From contig CAVQCJ010000002.1 of NCBI GenBank assembly GCA_963711005.1, positions 62,001 through 126,000 of the forward strand: a DNA stretch of 64,000 nucleotides. Direction: 5' to 3'. Positions 8,135 through 17,146 of the stretch are shown piece after piece (within the stretch, counting starts at the first letter, position 1; each line of letters begins with the position of its first letter). The notes under the pieces were generated by a model, which was given only the letters and a program-made list of their open reading frames with translations, was not told where the DNA came from and searched no databases. Origin of the DNA: CAVQCJ01 sp963711005 (GTDB lineage Bacteria; Actinomycetota; Actinomycetes; Prado026). The position numbers and the translations under genes were made by a program.

Positions 8135-9087
8135 CTGGCCTGCACCACGATGAAGTCCTTGGTGTAGCGCCGGTGGTAGACCGATGGCGCATGGGACTCC
8201 AAGGGCTGGATCCGCTGACCGACAAGACCCTGCGGGGTATGCCGGTACACGAACCCCCCGGGCCAGGACTTGTTCATGTCCAGAACCATCGCCCGTTGCG
8301 CACCGACACGGACCAGCGCTTCTGCCATCGCGGCCGGACGCACGTCGTGCCCGTAGGCGTAGACCAACGAGCCGTCGGCCAGCTCGCCGAGAGCCGAACG
8401 GTTCGCTGTCCACAGCCCGCCGTTCGCGATCCCCCAGGTCCGCACCGTGTCCGTCGGAGCAACCTGGATGCGCCCGTTGTCCACCAGCAGCGGAAGGTTC
8501 TCGCGCACGACAACCGTCTGCGGAGTCAGCCGCAGGTCCCGGCCCCACTTCCCGATCGCGAGCCGGCCGTCCGTGGTGATCTCGAGCGCCCCCAACCCGG
8601 CGACCAGCGGGCTGACCGTGCGGTGCGCGTAGAAGTACCCGCCCACCTTGTCCTTGAGCATGAACCCACCGTTGAACGCGGCCACCATCCTCGGCAGCCA
8701 CGTGCTCGGCCGGTTGTCCGCCGGCAGCACCGGGCTGCCTTCGGGCACCTTGAACCCTGGGACCAACCGGAACGACACCGACGAGGGATCGATCCACAGC
8801 AGCCCGATCGACCCTGCGTCCGCCTGCGCGACGTACGTCGCCGGCCGTCCCTGGACGTCCGACCCCTCCGCCCGCCACACGATCCCCGCGGCCTCCGGTG
8901 GCGACAGGACGTGGCCGACGGCCGCGTGCGCCGGGTCTGGGGACGCTGCACCAGCAGTGGCGCCGGCGGGTGAGCCGACTGCTCCGCCTGGCTTCGGCGC
9001 CAACGGCTGCGGAACCGTCGTGGAGCAGGCGGTCAGCAGCACGAAGCCACCGACGAAGTGCAGGGCCCAGTCTCGACGACGCATCAT
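8131..9087 (-). CDS. phosphodiester glycosidase-like lipoprotein (NAGPA domain)
   Basis: The protein has 318 residues and begins with a lipoprotein signal peptide (MMRRRDW, hydrophobic core, lipobox LLTAC). The NAGPA-type domain follows, with FNGGFMLKDKVGGYFYAHR, MVLDMNKSWPGGFVY and a C-terminal YTKDFIVVQAR. It is clearly paralogous to the protein at 5925-7118, which is anchored by a helix instead of a lipid. It is the first gene of a minus-strand unit, and the next gene overlaps its stop by 4 bases once the frameshift there is corrected. Substrate is unknown. Confidence 0.82.
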   Translation of the reverse strand: MMRRRDWALHFVGGFVLLTACSTTVPQPLAPKPGGAVGSPAGATAGAASPDPAHAAVGHVLSPPEAAGIVWRAEGSDVQGRPATYVAQADAGSIGLLWIDPSSVSFRLVPGFKVPEGSPVLPADNRPSTWLPRMVAAFNGGFMLKDKVGGYFYAHRTVSPLVAGLGALEITTDGRLAIGKWGRDLRLTPQTVVVRENLPLLVDNGRIQVAPTDTVRTWGIANGGLWTANRSALGELADGSLVYAYGHDVRPAAMAEALVRVGAQRAMVLDMNKSWPGGFVYRHTPQGLVGQRIQPLESHAPSVYHRRYTKDFIVVQAR

Positions 9088-9265
9088 CCGATGCTGCGCG
9101 CGGCTGGGTCAGCGCCCGGTCAACGTCTCGTCCCGGCGGTCACCCGGTCCACGAACCCGTACTCCGCGGCCGTTGCGCGAGCGCGGCCGGGACCAACGCT
9201 TCTCCCGCTGTAGGGTCGTACCAGAGCACATACTCACTATGACCAGTGGCATGCGAAGGAGCGAG
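9088..9265. promoter_or_regulatory. divergent promoter region, lipoprotein / GntR regulator
   Basis: This 178-base gap separates divergent genes. It holds an AT-richer stretch at 9229-9242 (GCACATACTCACTATG) just ahead of the regulator gene and a CACT-N6-AGTG inverted pair at about 9235-9248, next to the AAGGAG ribosome site at 9255-9260. A GntR-type autoregulatory site is plausible here. No clear -35/-10 pair could be assigned. Confidence 0.35.
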
Positions 9266-10138
9266 ATGGCCCGCGGCACGAAGCGCCAGCCGGCGGCTTC
9301 CGCAGCGGAGCCGGACCGCAAGCTGCGCTACCAGCAGGTCTACGACTATGTCCTCGAGCTCATCAGCGCCGAAGGGCTCGTCGGCGGGGACAGGCTGCCG
9401 AGCGCCACGGAGCTGGCCGAGGACACCGGCGTGAGCCTCATCTCCGTCCGCCGCGCCCTGGACGAGCTGGAGCGCGCCGGCCGGATCCAGCGGCACCAGG
9501 GCGTCGGCACGTTCGTCGCGCGTGAGCGGATCGCCACCGACCCCACGCGAGCCGGGGAGCTGCTGGCGACGCTGGTCGGCGACAGCCCGGCGCGCGAGCT
9601 CACCACCACCTTGCTCGGGATCGTGGTCGGCCTGCCGAGCGAGCCCATCGCGCGGGCGTTGACCATCGATGCGGGCCAGCCGGTCTGGGAGGTCACCCGG
9701 CTGCGCGGCATCGACGGGTCGGCGAGCATCCTCGAGCAGGCCGTCCTCCCACTGAGCCGGGTGCCGGCGCTCGACGAGGCCGCCCTCGCTGCGGGCGACT
9801 CGCTGTACCGGTACCTGGCCGACAGGTACGGACTCCGCGACGACTACGTCGAGCAGTCGCTGGTGGTCGACCATCCCACCCGGGGCGAGAGCGACGCCCT
9901 TCGGCTGACCGGTCGAGGTCAGGTCGTCCGGGTGCGCGGGGTCAGCTTCGACGCGGACGGCGCAGCGTTCGACGCCTACCAGCAGACGTACCGTGCGCGT
10001 GACTTCGTGTTCTACACAGCCGGTGCGTCGGGCACTCGCCGCCTCCTGCGGCCGCAGGCCATGGGGGCCTGGAGCGTCCACCCGCTGGTGTCCCCGGCGC
10101 GCTCCACCGCTGTCCCTCCGTCCCAGCGCCGATCCTGA
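9266..10138 (+). CDS. GntR family transcriptional regulator (HutC/UTRA type)
   Basis: The protein has 290 residues. The N-terminal winged helix-turn-helix contains LRYQQVYDYVLELI, DRLPSATELAEDTGVS and VRRALDELERAGRI. It is followed by a UTRA effector domain (about residues 100-265) with the typical GIVVGLPSEP and WEVTRLRGIDG. AAGGAG at 9255-9260 fixes the ATG at 9266 over an earlier in-frame ATG at 9241. It is convergent with the ABC transporter operon that follows and is the only regulator in the locus. It therefore probably controls the transporter and catabolic genes at 10149-21622 in response to a small sugar- or amino-acid-like ligand. Confidence 0.88.
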   Translation: MARGTKRQPAASAAEPDRKLRYQQVYDYVLELISAEGLVGGDRLPSATELAEDTGVSLISVRRALDELERAGRIQRHQGVGTFVARERIATDPTRAGELLATLVGDSPARELTTTLLGIVVGLPSEPIARALTIDAGQPVWEVTRLRGIDGSASILEQAVLPLSRVPALDEAALAAGDSLYRYLADRYGLRDDYVEQSLVVDHPTRGESDALRLTGRGQVVRVRGVSFDADGAAFDAYQQTYRARDFVFYTAGASGTRRLLRPQAMGAWSVHPLVSPARSTAVPPSQRRS

Positions 10139-10148
10139 GAACCGCGCG

Positions 10149-11822
10149 CTACCGGGCACTCGACCCGCGCCGGACGCTGGGGTCCGGACTCGGGACCGCG
10201 GCGAGCAGCTCGCGCGTGTACTCGTGCGTCGGTCGGTTGATGACGTCCCAGGCGGGGCCCTGCTCGACGATCCGGCCACGATGCATCACGGCGATCCGGT
10301 CGGCGTACCCCGCTGCGGTCGACAGGTCGTGGGTGATCATCAGGATGCCGATGCCGGAGTCCCGACGCAGGCTGTCGAGCAGCTCGAGGACGCCGGCGCG
10401 TACCGACACGTCGAGCATCGACACGGGTTCGTCGGCCAGCAGGAGAGTCGGTGCCAGGACGAGGCTGGCCGCGATCGCCACCCGTTGCCGCTGGCCGCCG
10501 GACAGCTCGTGCGGGAACCGGCTCAGGTACCGGGCCGGCGGGGTCAGGCCCACCCGCTCCAGTGCCTGCGTGAGGATCCGGGTGGTCTCGGCCGAGCTCC
10601 CGGCGATCCCGTGGATCCGCAAGGGTTCTTCCATCGCCTGCCGGACCCGGAACCGGACGTCGAGCGCCTCGTACGGGTCCTGGTAGACCATCTGCACGTG
10701 CCGGCGCAGCGGCCGCCACTGCGACCGGCTCAGGGCGGTGACGTCCGTGCCCAGGATCCGCACGGTGCCACCGGCGGCGGGCACCATGCCGAGCACGGCC
10801 TGCACCGTGGAGGTCTTGCCGCAACCGGACTGCCCGACCAGGGCGACCATCTCGCCGGGCTCGACCCGCAGCGAGACGCCGTCGACGGCTGTGGTCGGCG
10901 CCGGGTGGCGTCGACGGACGGCGTCGACGACCGAGCGACGGGTCTCGTACGTCACCTTCAGGTCGACCACGTCGAGCAACGGCTCGGCGGCCGCGACCGT
11001 CGCCACCGGTCCCGATGGCGCAGTGGCGAACACGTCCGGAGTGGCCTCGAACAGCCGGCGCGTGTACTCGTGGGCCGGGGAACGGTAGAGCTGCTCGACC
11101 GTCCCCTGCTCGACGATGCTGCCGTCGAGCATCACCGCGGCCCGGTCACAGGTCTGGGCCACGACCGCGAGGTCGTGCGTGACCAGGACCAGCGCGAGGT
11201 CGAGATCGCGGGCCAGCCCGGCGAGGAGGGTCAGGATCTGGTCCTGCACGATGACGTCGAGCGCCGTGGTGGGTTCGTCGGCCAGCAGGACCTTCGGGTT
11301 GCAGGCCAGGGACATCGCGATGACGGCCCGCTGCCGCATCCCACCGGAGAACTCGTGCGGGTACCGCCGCGCGCGGTCGGCCGGGATGCCGACCAGCTCG
11401 AGCAGCTCGCCGACCCGCTGGTCGACGCGTCGCCCGGCCAACGTCTGGTGCACCCGGAGGGCCTCGGCGATCTGCCAGCCCACGGTCTTGACCGGGTTGA
11501 AGGCGTTCATCGCGCCCTGGAACACCATCGCGACGTCGTTCCACCGGTGCGGTCGGACCGAGCGCTCGCCCATGGCGAGCATGTCGTCGCCGTCGAGCAG
11601 GATCCGCCCGGACACCGACGCGGACGACGGCAGCAGCCCCATCGCGGCCAGGATGGTGGTGGTCTTCCCGCACCCCGACTCGCCCACGAGGCCCAGCCGC
11701 TCGCCAGGGCGGACCTGAAGGCTCACGCCCTTCACGGCGTGCACCTCGCGGCGCCGGCGCTTCGTCGACCCGGTCTCGAACCAGACGTTGAGGTCCTCGA
11801 TGGCGAAGACGGGAGCTGTCAC
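10149..11822 (-). CDS. dipeptide/oligopeptide ABC transporter, fused double ATPase
   Basis: This 557-residue protein carries two ATP-binding cassettes in tandem, equivalent to DppD and DppF fused. The first has LVGESGCGKTTT, the signature FSGGMRQR and LLADEPTTALD. The second has LVGQSGCGKTST, LSGGQRQR and LLADEPVSMLD. Each cassette is followed by the peptide-transporter C-terminal extension (RSPAHEYTRRL, NRPTHEYTREL). GTG at 11822 overlaps the permease stop as GTGA; longer upstream readings are only open frame through the permease gene. It powers uptake with the two permeases and the binding protein at 13889. Confidence 0.92.
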   Translation of the reverse strand: MTAPVFAIEDLNVWFETGSTKRRRREVHAVKGVSLQVRPGERLGLVGESGCGKTTTILAAMGLLPSSASVSGRILLDGDDMLAMGERSVRPHRWNDVAMVFQGAMNAFNPVKTVGWQIAEALRVHQTLAGRRVDQRVGELLELVGIPADRARRYPHEFSGGMRQRAVIAMSLACNPKVLLADEPTTALDVIVQDQILTLLAGLARDLDLALVLVTHDLAVVAQTCDRAAVMLDGSIVEQGTVEQLYRSPAHEYTRRLFEATPDVFATAPSGPVATVAAAEPLLDVVDLKVTYETRRSVVDAVRRRHPAPTTAVDGVSLRVEPGEMVALVGQSGCGKTSTVQAVLGMVPAAGGTVRILGTDVTALSRSQWRPLRRHVQMVYQDPYEALDVRFRVRQAMEEPLRIHGIAGSSAETTRILTQALERVGLTPPARYLSRFPHELSGGQRQRVAIAASLVLAPTLLLADEPVSMLDVSVRAGVLELLDSLRRDSGIGILMITHDLSTAAGYADRIAVMHRGRIVEQGPAWDVINRPTHEYTRELLAAVPSPDPSVRRGSSAR

Positions 11823-12772
11823 AGGGCGTCCTCCCCGCGGCCGACCAGCGGGCGCAGGCGCCACGACCGGGGCGAGAGGTACGACACCCGCAAGCGCGGG
11901 TTGAGCGAGTCCTCGATCGAGCGGCCGACGAGGTAGCAGCCCATGACGAAGAACGCGACCGCCAGTCCGGCGGGCACCATGGCCCACCATGCGCCGGTGC
12001 TGATGGCGGCCCGGTCGAAGGCGTGCTCCATGATCGTGCCCCAGGTGACCGCAGTCGGGTCGGACAGGCCGAGGAACGCCAGCGCCGTCTCGTTGAAGAT
12101 GGCCACGGTGATGGCCAGCACGGCGTTGGCGACCAGGAGCGGTCCCACCTGCGGCAGGACGTGCCGCAGCACGATGCGGGCATGTCCCGCGCCGAGCGAC
12201 TCCACCCGCTTCACGTACGTGCGCTCGCGGATGCTCTTGACCTGCGCCCGGACCACCCGGGCGGTGCCCGTCCACATCAGGATCCCGATCACGATGACGA
12301 CGTGCCCGAGGCTGGGGCCCCACACCGCCGCGATCACAATCATCAGGACGATCTGCGGGATCACGATGAAGTAGTCCGTGATCCGCATCAGGACACTGTC
12401 GCGCCAGCCGCCGAAGTAGCCGGACACCAGGCCGATGCTGGCCCCCAGGAACATCGCGATGACTGTCGCCACGAACCCGACCGTCATCGAGACGCGCCCG
12501 CCCTGGATCACCAGGCTCATCACGTCGATGCCGCCGTCGTCACACCCCATCCAGTGCGACGCGGACGGCGGCTCGAACACCCCGCAGGTGGCGCTCGTCG
12601 TCGTGTAGCGCTCGAGCCACGGCGCGAAGACCGCGCTGAGCACGAACAGCCCGACGATGACCAGCCCGATGATCGCAGACGGCTGGACGAGGATCTCGCG
12701 CAGCGTCTGCCACACCCCGTACTTGAGCTCGACCTCGATGCCCTCGTCGATCTCGGCGACTGAGCCGCTCAC
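11819..12772 (-). CDS. peptide ABC transporter permease (DppC-like)
   Basis: The protein has 317 residues with an N-terminal OppC-type helix and the BPD transport domain. The EAA loop that contacts the ATPase is visible as VESLGAGHARIVLRHVLP. A short external segment with two Cys (ATCGVFE and MGCDDGG) follows the first helix, at the place where DppC/OppC proteins have a periplasmic insert. It lies 10 bases downstream of the first permease gene and overlaps the ATPase gene by 4 bases. Confidence 0.9.
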   Translation of the reverse strand: MSGSVAEIDEGIEVELKYGVWQTLREILVQPSAIIGLVIVGLFVLSAVFAPWLERYTTTSATCGVFEPPSASHWMGCDDGGIDVMSLVIQGGRVSMTVGFVATVIAMFLGASIGLVSGYFGGWRDSVLMRITDYFIVIPQIVLMIVIAAVWGPSLGHVVIVIGILMWTGTARVVRAQVKSIRERTYVKRVESLGAGHARIVLRHVLPQVGPLLVANAVLAITVAIFNETALAFLGLSDPTAVTWGTIMEHAFDRAAISTGAWWAMVPAGLAVAFFVMGCYLVGRSIEDSLNPRLRVSYLSPRSWRLRPLVGRGEDAL

Positions 12773-12782
12773 CCTCGCCCCC

Positions 12783-13751
12783 TCACGTGGTGACCCTCGG
12801 GTCGAGGCGGAAGTACAGCAGGTCCGCGGCCAGGTTCAGCAGGACGACCGTGACGGTGATGATGAGGAACCCGCCCTGCAGCATCGGGTAGTCGCGGGCC
12901 AGCACCGCCTGGTACAGAGAGCGCCCGATGCCCGGCCACGAGAAGATCACCTCGATCAGGATCGAGCCGGTGACGATCGACCCGAGCGAGAGCGCCACCA
13001 GGGTGATGGTCGGGAGCATGGCGTTGCGCAGGGCGTACGAGCGAACGATGCGCCGCTTGGGCACGCCCTTGGCCCGCGCCGTCAGCACATAGTCCTCCCC
13101 CAGCGTCTCGAGCAGCGCCGACCGGACGATCAGCGTGTTCTCCGCGTACAGGGTCAGGACCAGCGTCGCCACCGGCAGGATCATGTGGCGGGAGACGTCG
13201 ACGAGCTGGCCGGTGAACGAGGTGTCGGTCGAGAACGGGTCGGTCATCCCGGCTGACGGCAGCAGGCCGGCGGTGAGGATGAGCAGCATCATCCCGAGGA
13301 ACTGCGTCGGGAACGCGTAGAAGAGGACCGAGACGTTGGTGGTCACGTGGTCGGTGGCCGTTCCCCGTCGCACCCCGGTGAGCACGCCGAGGGCGATCCC
13401 GATCAGGATCGCGAGGACGGTCCCGATCGTGACCATGGGAAGGGTGTTGACGAACGCCTCGCGCAGCTTGGCGGCCACCGGCTGCTGGTCGGCGTAGCTG
13501 ATGCCGAGGTTCCCGTGCAGCAGCTGCTGCAGGTAGAGCAGGTACTGCTGCCAGATGGGCTTGTCGAGCCCGAACTGCACCTCGAGCACGTGCTTGAGCT
13601 CCGGCGACGCGTTCGGGACCTTCGATATGCGGGCGACCGCGCTGCCGGGCAGGACGCGGAAGAGGATGAAGTTGAGGGTCAGCGCGACGAAGATCGTGGC
13701 GAGCGCGAACAGACAGCGCTTCCAGACGTAGCCTGAGCGGCGCACGACCAC
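12783..13751 (-). CDS. peptide ABC transporter permease (DppB-like)
   Basis: This 322-residue permease shows the DppB/OppB family hallmarks: the N-terminal helix followed by FRVLPGSAV, FGLDKPIWQQYLLYL and GNLGISY, a six-helix membrane domain and the EAA loop YVLTARAKGVPKRRIVRSYA. It is the first gene of the three-gene minus-strand transporter operon. Starts at 13751 and 13745 (both GTG) are possible; the latter has better spacing from GAAGGGA. Confidence 0.9.
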   Translation of the reverse strand: MVVRRSGYVWKRCLFALATIFVALTLNFILFRVLPGSAVARISKVPNASPELKHVLEVQFGLDKPIWQQYLLYLQQLLHGNLGISYADQQPVAAKLREAFVNTLPMVTIGTVLAILIGIALGVLTGVRRGTATDHVTTNVSVLFYAFPTQFLGMMLLILTAGLLPSAGMTDPFSTDTSFTGQLVDVSRHMILPVATLVLTLYAENTLIVRSALLETLGEDYVLTARAKGVPKRRIVRSYALRNAMLPTITLVALSLGSIVTGSILIEVIFSWPGIGRSLYQAVLARDYPMLQGGFLIITVTVVLLNLAADLLYFRLDPRVTT

Positions 13752-13888
13752 CGTCCCTTCGTCACGCGGGCGTCGCGAGCCTGCTTGACCGAAGACATTA
13801 TACTGAGCACACTAACTGCGCCAGATCGTAGGGTCAGCGTGCCACAGCACCGGAACGACGCCGTGGCGCCACGAGCAGGAGGCCGTTG
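13752..13888. promoter_or_regulatory. divergent promoter region of the peptide-uptake locus
   Basis: The 137 bases between the divergent permease and binding-protein genes contain the only AT-rich patch nearby: ATTATACTGAGCACACTAAC at about 13797-13816. It fits a -10-like TATACT and shares the GAGCACA string with the region in front of the GntR gene (9228-9234). It is a reasonable place for the GntR-family regulator to act on both directions. The operator itself is not proven. Confidence 0.45.
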
Positions 13889-15562
13889 ATGGCAAGCAGG
13901 TTCCGGCTCGGGCTCGGCGCGGTCACGGCGGCGGTCGCGGTCCTGCTGTCGGCGTGCACAGGCAGCGGCTCGCACCCGTCGGTCACCGGCAGCGGGACTC
14001 CGAAGGCCGGCGGCGTCCTGCGGATCGGTGCCACCGCGACCATCGACTCGCTCAACCCGTTCGTGTCGCAGTCGGACTACAGCTCGGTCGCGTACCAGTA
14101 CCTGTACCCGCACCTCGTCGAGTACGACGCGAAGCTCGGCTTCGCTGCGTCGTTCGCGACGAAGTGGGAGACCTCGGCCGACGGCCGGACCTGGACCTTC
14201 CACACGGTCCCCGGGGCGAAGTGGTCGGACGGCCAGCCGCTGACCGCCAAGGACGCCGCCTTCACGCTCACCATGATGATCAAGTTCCAGGACGACGCGA
14301 CGGCGCTGCTGGCCGGGCTGGTCGCGCACCTGCAGACCGCCGCGGCCTCGGACGACAACACCCTGGTCCTCACCTACGAGGTGCCGGTGGCGAACGTCCT
14401 CGCCCAGATGCAGGGCGTCCACATCTACCCGCAGCAGGTGTGGGGCCCGCTGGCGGCCGGCAACGGCTCGAAGATCAAGACGTTCCAGAACCTGCCGCCC
14501 ATCGTCTCCGGCGGCCCGTTCACGATGACCAAGTACAACAAGGACCAGCTTGCGCTGTTCGCCAAGAACCCGAACTGGTGGGGCGCGAAGAAGCCGTACA
14601 TCGACGGGTTCGGTCTGCAGTTCTTCGCGAACGACGACGCGATGGTGACGGCGCTGAAGACCAACCAGGTCGACATGATCGGCGAGGCGACCCCGCCGAC
14701 GGCGATCAAGACCCTCCAGGACACCGGGATGAAGGTGCTGACCGGGCCGAGCCTGACGCTGATGACCTTCATCATCAACACGAACCCGAAGAAGAAGAAC
14801 CACCCCGAGCTGCTGGACCCGAAGGTACGGGAGGCGCTCGAGTACGCGATCGACCGCAAGCAGATCATCGACACGGCCTGGCTCGGACAGGCCATCCCGG
14901 GTGCCTCGGTCGTGGCGCCCGCGAGCGGATGGAACGACCAGACGGTCCAGCCGCTCCCGTTCGACCTGTCCAAGGCGAACTCGATGCTGGACGCTGCCGG
15001 CTTCGCCAAGGGTTCGGACGGCATCCGCGTGGCCAACGGCGCGCGCATGTCGTACGACGTGGTCTTCCCCACCGAGATCAACGGGTCCGGCGACCGGACG
15101 TTCCAGATCATCCAGTCCGGTTTCAAGGATGCCGGGGTGGAGATCAAGCAGCGGAAGATGGACCCGGACGCCGCTTTCACGGCGATCGCCGGGGACAACG
15201 GCAAGTACGAGGACTTCGACCTCGCGATGTGGGACTGGGTGCTGCCGCCCGACCCGCAGAACATCCTCGGCGACATGACCTGCGCGCAGTGGGGCAACAA
15301 CAGCGACAGCGGGTACTGCAACCCGACGTTCGACCAGCTGTACGAGAAGCAGAGCACGCTGGTGGACCGGAGCCAGCGGCAGGCGGTCGTCAACCAGATG
15401 CAGCACATCCTCTTCGACGACCGGCCGTACATCGTCCTGAACTACCCGAACGTGATCGAGGCGCACAGCCCGACGTGGGCCGGCTTCGTGATGAGCCCGC
15501 TCGTCGGCTCGGTGAACAACATGTCGACGGAGACCCTGCTGAACGTGCATCAGGTCGGGTGA
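13889..15562 (+). CDS. peptide ABC transporter substrate-binding lipoprotein (SBP family 5)
   Basis: The protein has 557 residues. It begins with a lipoprotein signal peptide (MASRFRLGLG, lipobox LLSAC), followed by a family 5 solute-binding domain with GGVLRIGATATIDSLNPF, WTFHTVPGAKWSDGQPLTA and VREALEYAIDRK. These proteins capture peptides, nickel or oligosaccharides outside the membrane. AGGAGG at 13876-13881 supports the ATG at 13889 over the TTG three bases before. The aminopeptidase gene begins 5 bases after its stop, suggesting that peptides are imported. Confidence 0.92.
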   Translation: MASRFRLGLGAVTAAVAVLLSACTGSGSHPSVTGSGTPKAGGVLRIGATATIDSLNPFVSQSDYSSVAYQYLYPHLVEYDAKLGFAASFATKWETSADGRTWTFHTVPGAKWSDGQPLTAKDAAFTLTMMIKFQDDATALLAGLVAHLQTAAASDDNTLVLTYEVPVANVLAQMQGVHIYPQQVWGPLAAGNGSKIKTFQNLPPIVSGGPFTMTKYNKDQLALFAKNPNWWGAKKPYIDGFGLQFFANDDAMVTALKTNQVDMIGEATPPTAIKTLQDTGMKVLTGPSLTLMTFIINTNPKKKNHPELLDPKVREALEYAIDRKQIIDTAWLGQAIPGASVVAPASGWNDQTVQPLPFDLSKANSMLDAAGFAKGSDGIRVANGARMSYDVVFPTEINGSGDRTFQIIQSGFKDAGVEIKQRKMDPDAAFTAIAGDNGKYEDFDLAMWDWVLPPDPQNILGDMTCAQWGNNSDSGYCNPTFDQLYEKQSTLVDRSQRQAVVNQMQHILFDDRPYIVLNYPNVIEAHSPTWAGFVMSPLVGSVNNMSTETLLNVHQVG

Positions 15563-15566
15563 CCCG

Positions 15567-17066
15567 ATGACCTCGTTGAAGCTCTCGGGCGCGGGGACCG
15601 ACAGCATCGACGCCGACGTCTTCGTCGTGCCGCTGTTCGCCACGGCGTCCGGTCCGGTGCTCTGGCCCGGGGCGTGGCCGACGGGGTCGGGGCCGCTCGA
15701 CCTCGAGGCCGTGGTCCGGCGTGATCCGGCCTTCGACGCGTCCGTCGGCCAGGTCAGCCTCGTGCTCGAGTCCGGCCGCCGCGGCGCGGTCGTGCTCGCC
15801 GTCGGTGTGGGGCCCCGCGACCAGGTCGACGAGCAGAGCCTGCGCGACGCGGCGATGTCGGCCGCCAGGCGCACGGCGGGCTTCCGGCGCCTGGCCACCA
15901 CGCTCGCGCAGGTCGGGCCCGACCGGGCGTCCTCGGTCCGCGCCGTCGCCGACGGCCTGTTGCTCGGTTGGTACCGCTTCCCCCGCCGCGGCGCGCGGGC
16001 GAGTGCTCACCGGGCGCCGCCGGAGACGGCCGCCCTGCTGCTCGAGCCGCCGGCCGCGCGCAGCGCGACCGCACGCGAAGCCCTGCGCCTGGCGGTAGCG
16101 GCCGGCGCCGCCACCAGCTGGGTGCGCGAGCTCGTCGAGGCGCCCGGGGGTGAGCTCACCCCAGCCGCGCTGGCCGACGTGCTGCGAGCCCGTGCGCGCG
16201 AGCTCGGGGTCACCGCACGCGTGTGGTCCCAGCGGACCATGCAGGCCCGTGGTTTCGGCGGGACGCTCGCGGTCGGCGTCGGGAGCACGCACCCGCCCAC
16301 GGTGGTCGAGCTGCTCACCAGCTCCCCCGGCAGCGGCGCCGGTCCGTGGCTCGGGCTCGCGGGCAAGGGGATCACCTTCGACTCGGGTGGCCTGAACCTC
16401 AAGCGCGACCCCGACGAGATCTCCTGGATGAAGTCGGACATGGCCGGTGCCGCAGCGGTGGCCGGCGCCGTCTTCGCTGCGGCCGAGTGCGGGGTCGAGA
16501 TGCGGGTCCGGGCCGTGCTGCCCCTCGCCGAGAACATGCCGGGCGGTCGTGCCTCACGGCCGGGCGACATCGTCACGCACCCGGGCGGCCGGACCACCGA
16601 GATCACCGACACCGACTGCGAGGGCCGGCTGGTGCTCGCCGACGCCGTGGCCTACCTGGCCGGCTCCGGTGCGAGCGCCGTGGTGGACGTGGGCACGCTC
16701 ACCGACGGCGGTGGCGTCGGGAACGCCCTGTGGGGCTGCTGGGCCACCGACCACGCGCTCGCAGCCGAGCTCGTGGCAGCCGGCGCGACGGCCGGTGACC
16801 CTGGCTGGGAGCTGCCGCTGCGGCCGGAGTACGAGCGGTTCCTCGACTCCCGCGTGGCGGACCTGGCCAACTGCCCGTCCGACGTCCCCGACTCGGGGCA
16901 GCTCGCCGCGACCTACCTGCGCACGTTCGCCGGCACGACCGGTTGGGTGCACGTCGACAACGGGTCGAGCGCCTACCTCGAGCTGGACCGGGACCCCTGG
17001 CCCGCCGGCGCGACCGGGTCGCCGACGCGGGCGCTCTTCGAGCTGCTCCGGCGACGCTTCGCCTGA
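15567..17066 (+). CDS. leucyl aminopeptidase family (M17)
   Basis: This is a 499-residue cytosolic di-metal aminopeptidase. The catalytic domain shows GLAGKGITFDSGGLNLK with the metal/catalytic Lys and Asp, WMKSDMAGAAAV, and DTDCEGRLVLADA with the metal-binding Asp and Glu and catalytic Arg. The usual Asn of NTDAEGRL is Asp here. The N-terminal domain is divergent, as in most M17 enzymes. It sits directly behind the binding protein and would release amino acids from imported peptides. Confidence 0.9.
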   Translation: MTSLKLSGAGTDSIDADVFVVPLFATASGPVLWPGAWPTGSGPLDLEAVVRRDPAFDASVGQVSLVLESGRRGAVVLAVGVGPRDQVDEQSLRDAAMSAARRTAGFRRLATTLAQVGPDRASSVRAVADGLLLGWYRFPRRGARASAHRAPPETAALLLEPPAARSATAREALRLAVAAGAATSWVRELVEAPGGELTPAALADVLRARARELGVTARVWSQRTMQARGFGGTLAVGVGSTHPPTVVELLTSSPGSGAGPWLGLAGKGITFDSGGLNLKRDPDEISWMKSDMAGAAAVAGAVFAAAECGVEMRVRAVLPLAENMPGGRASRPGDIVTHPGGRTTEITDTDCEGRLVLADAVAYLAGSGASAVVDVGTLTDGGGVGNALWGCWATDHALAAELVAAGATAGDPGWELPLRPEYERFLDSRVADLANCPSDVPDSGQLAATYLRTFAGTTGWVHVDNGSSAYLELDRDPWPAGATGSPTRALFELLRRRFA

Positions 17067-17069
17067 ATA

Positions 17070-17100
17070 CGATTCTGTATACAGACCATATAGAGTTGGT
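17070..17100 (+). promoter_or_regulatory. palindromic operator candidate and promoter upstream of aminotransferase
   Basis: CTGTATACAG at 17075-17084 is a perfect 10-base palindrome within an AT-rich island (about 17067-17098) that contrasts with the surrounding DNA. The sequence is close to the GT-N-TA-N-AC core typical of HutC-subfamily GntR operators. CATATAG at 17087-17093 could serve as a -10. It lies 63 bases before the aminotransferase ATG, so the second half of the locus may have its own regulated promoter. Confidence 0.5.
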
Positions 17101-17146
17101 ACGCGCGGTGGCGCGCGGATCCGATGCCGGGACGAGCGGAGAACCG

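Noticed and set aside
13679..15901. 740-codon minus-strand frame opposite the peptide-binding protein
   Set aside because: Shadow of a strongly supported gene; no motifs, Arg/His/Val-rich.
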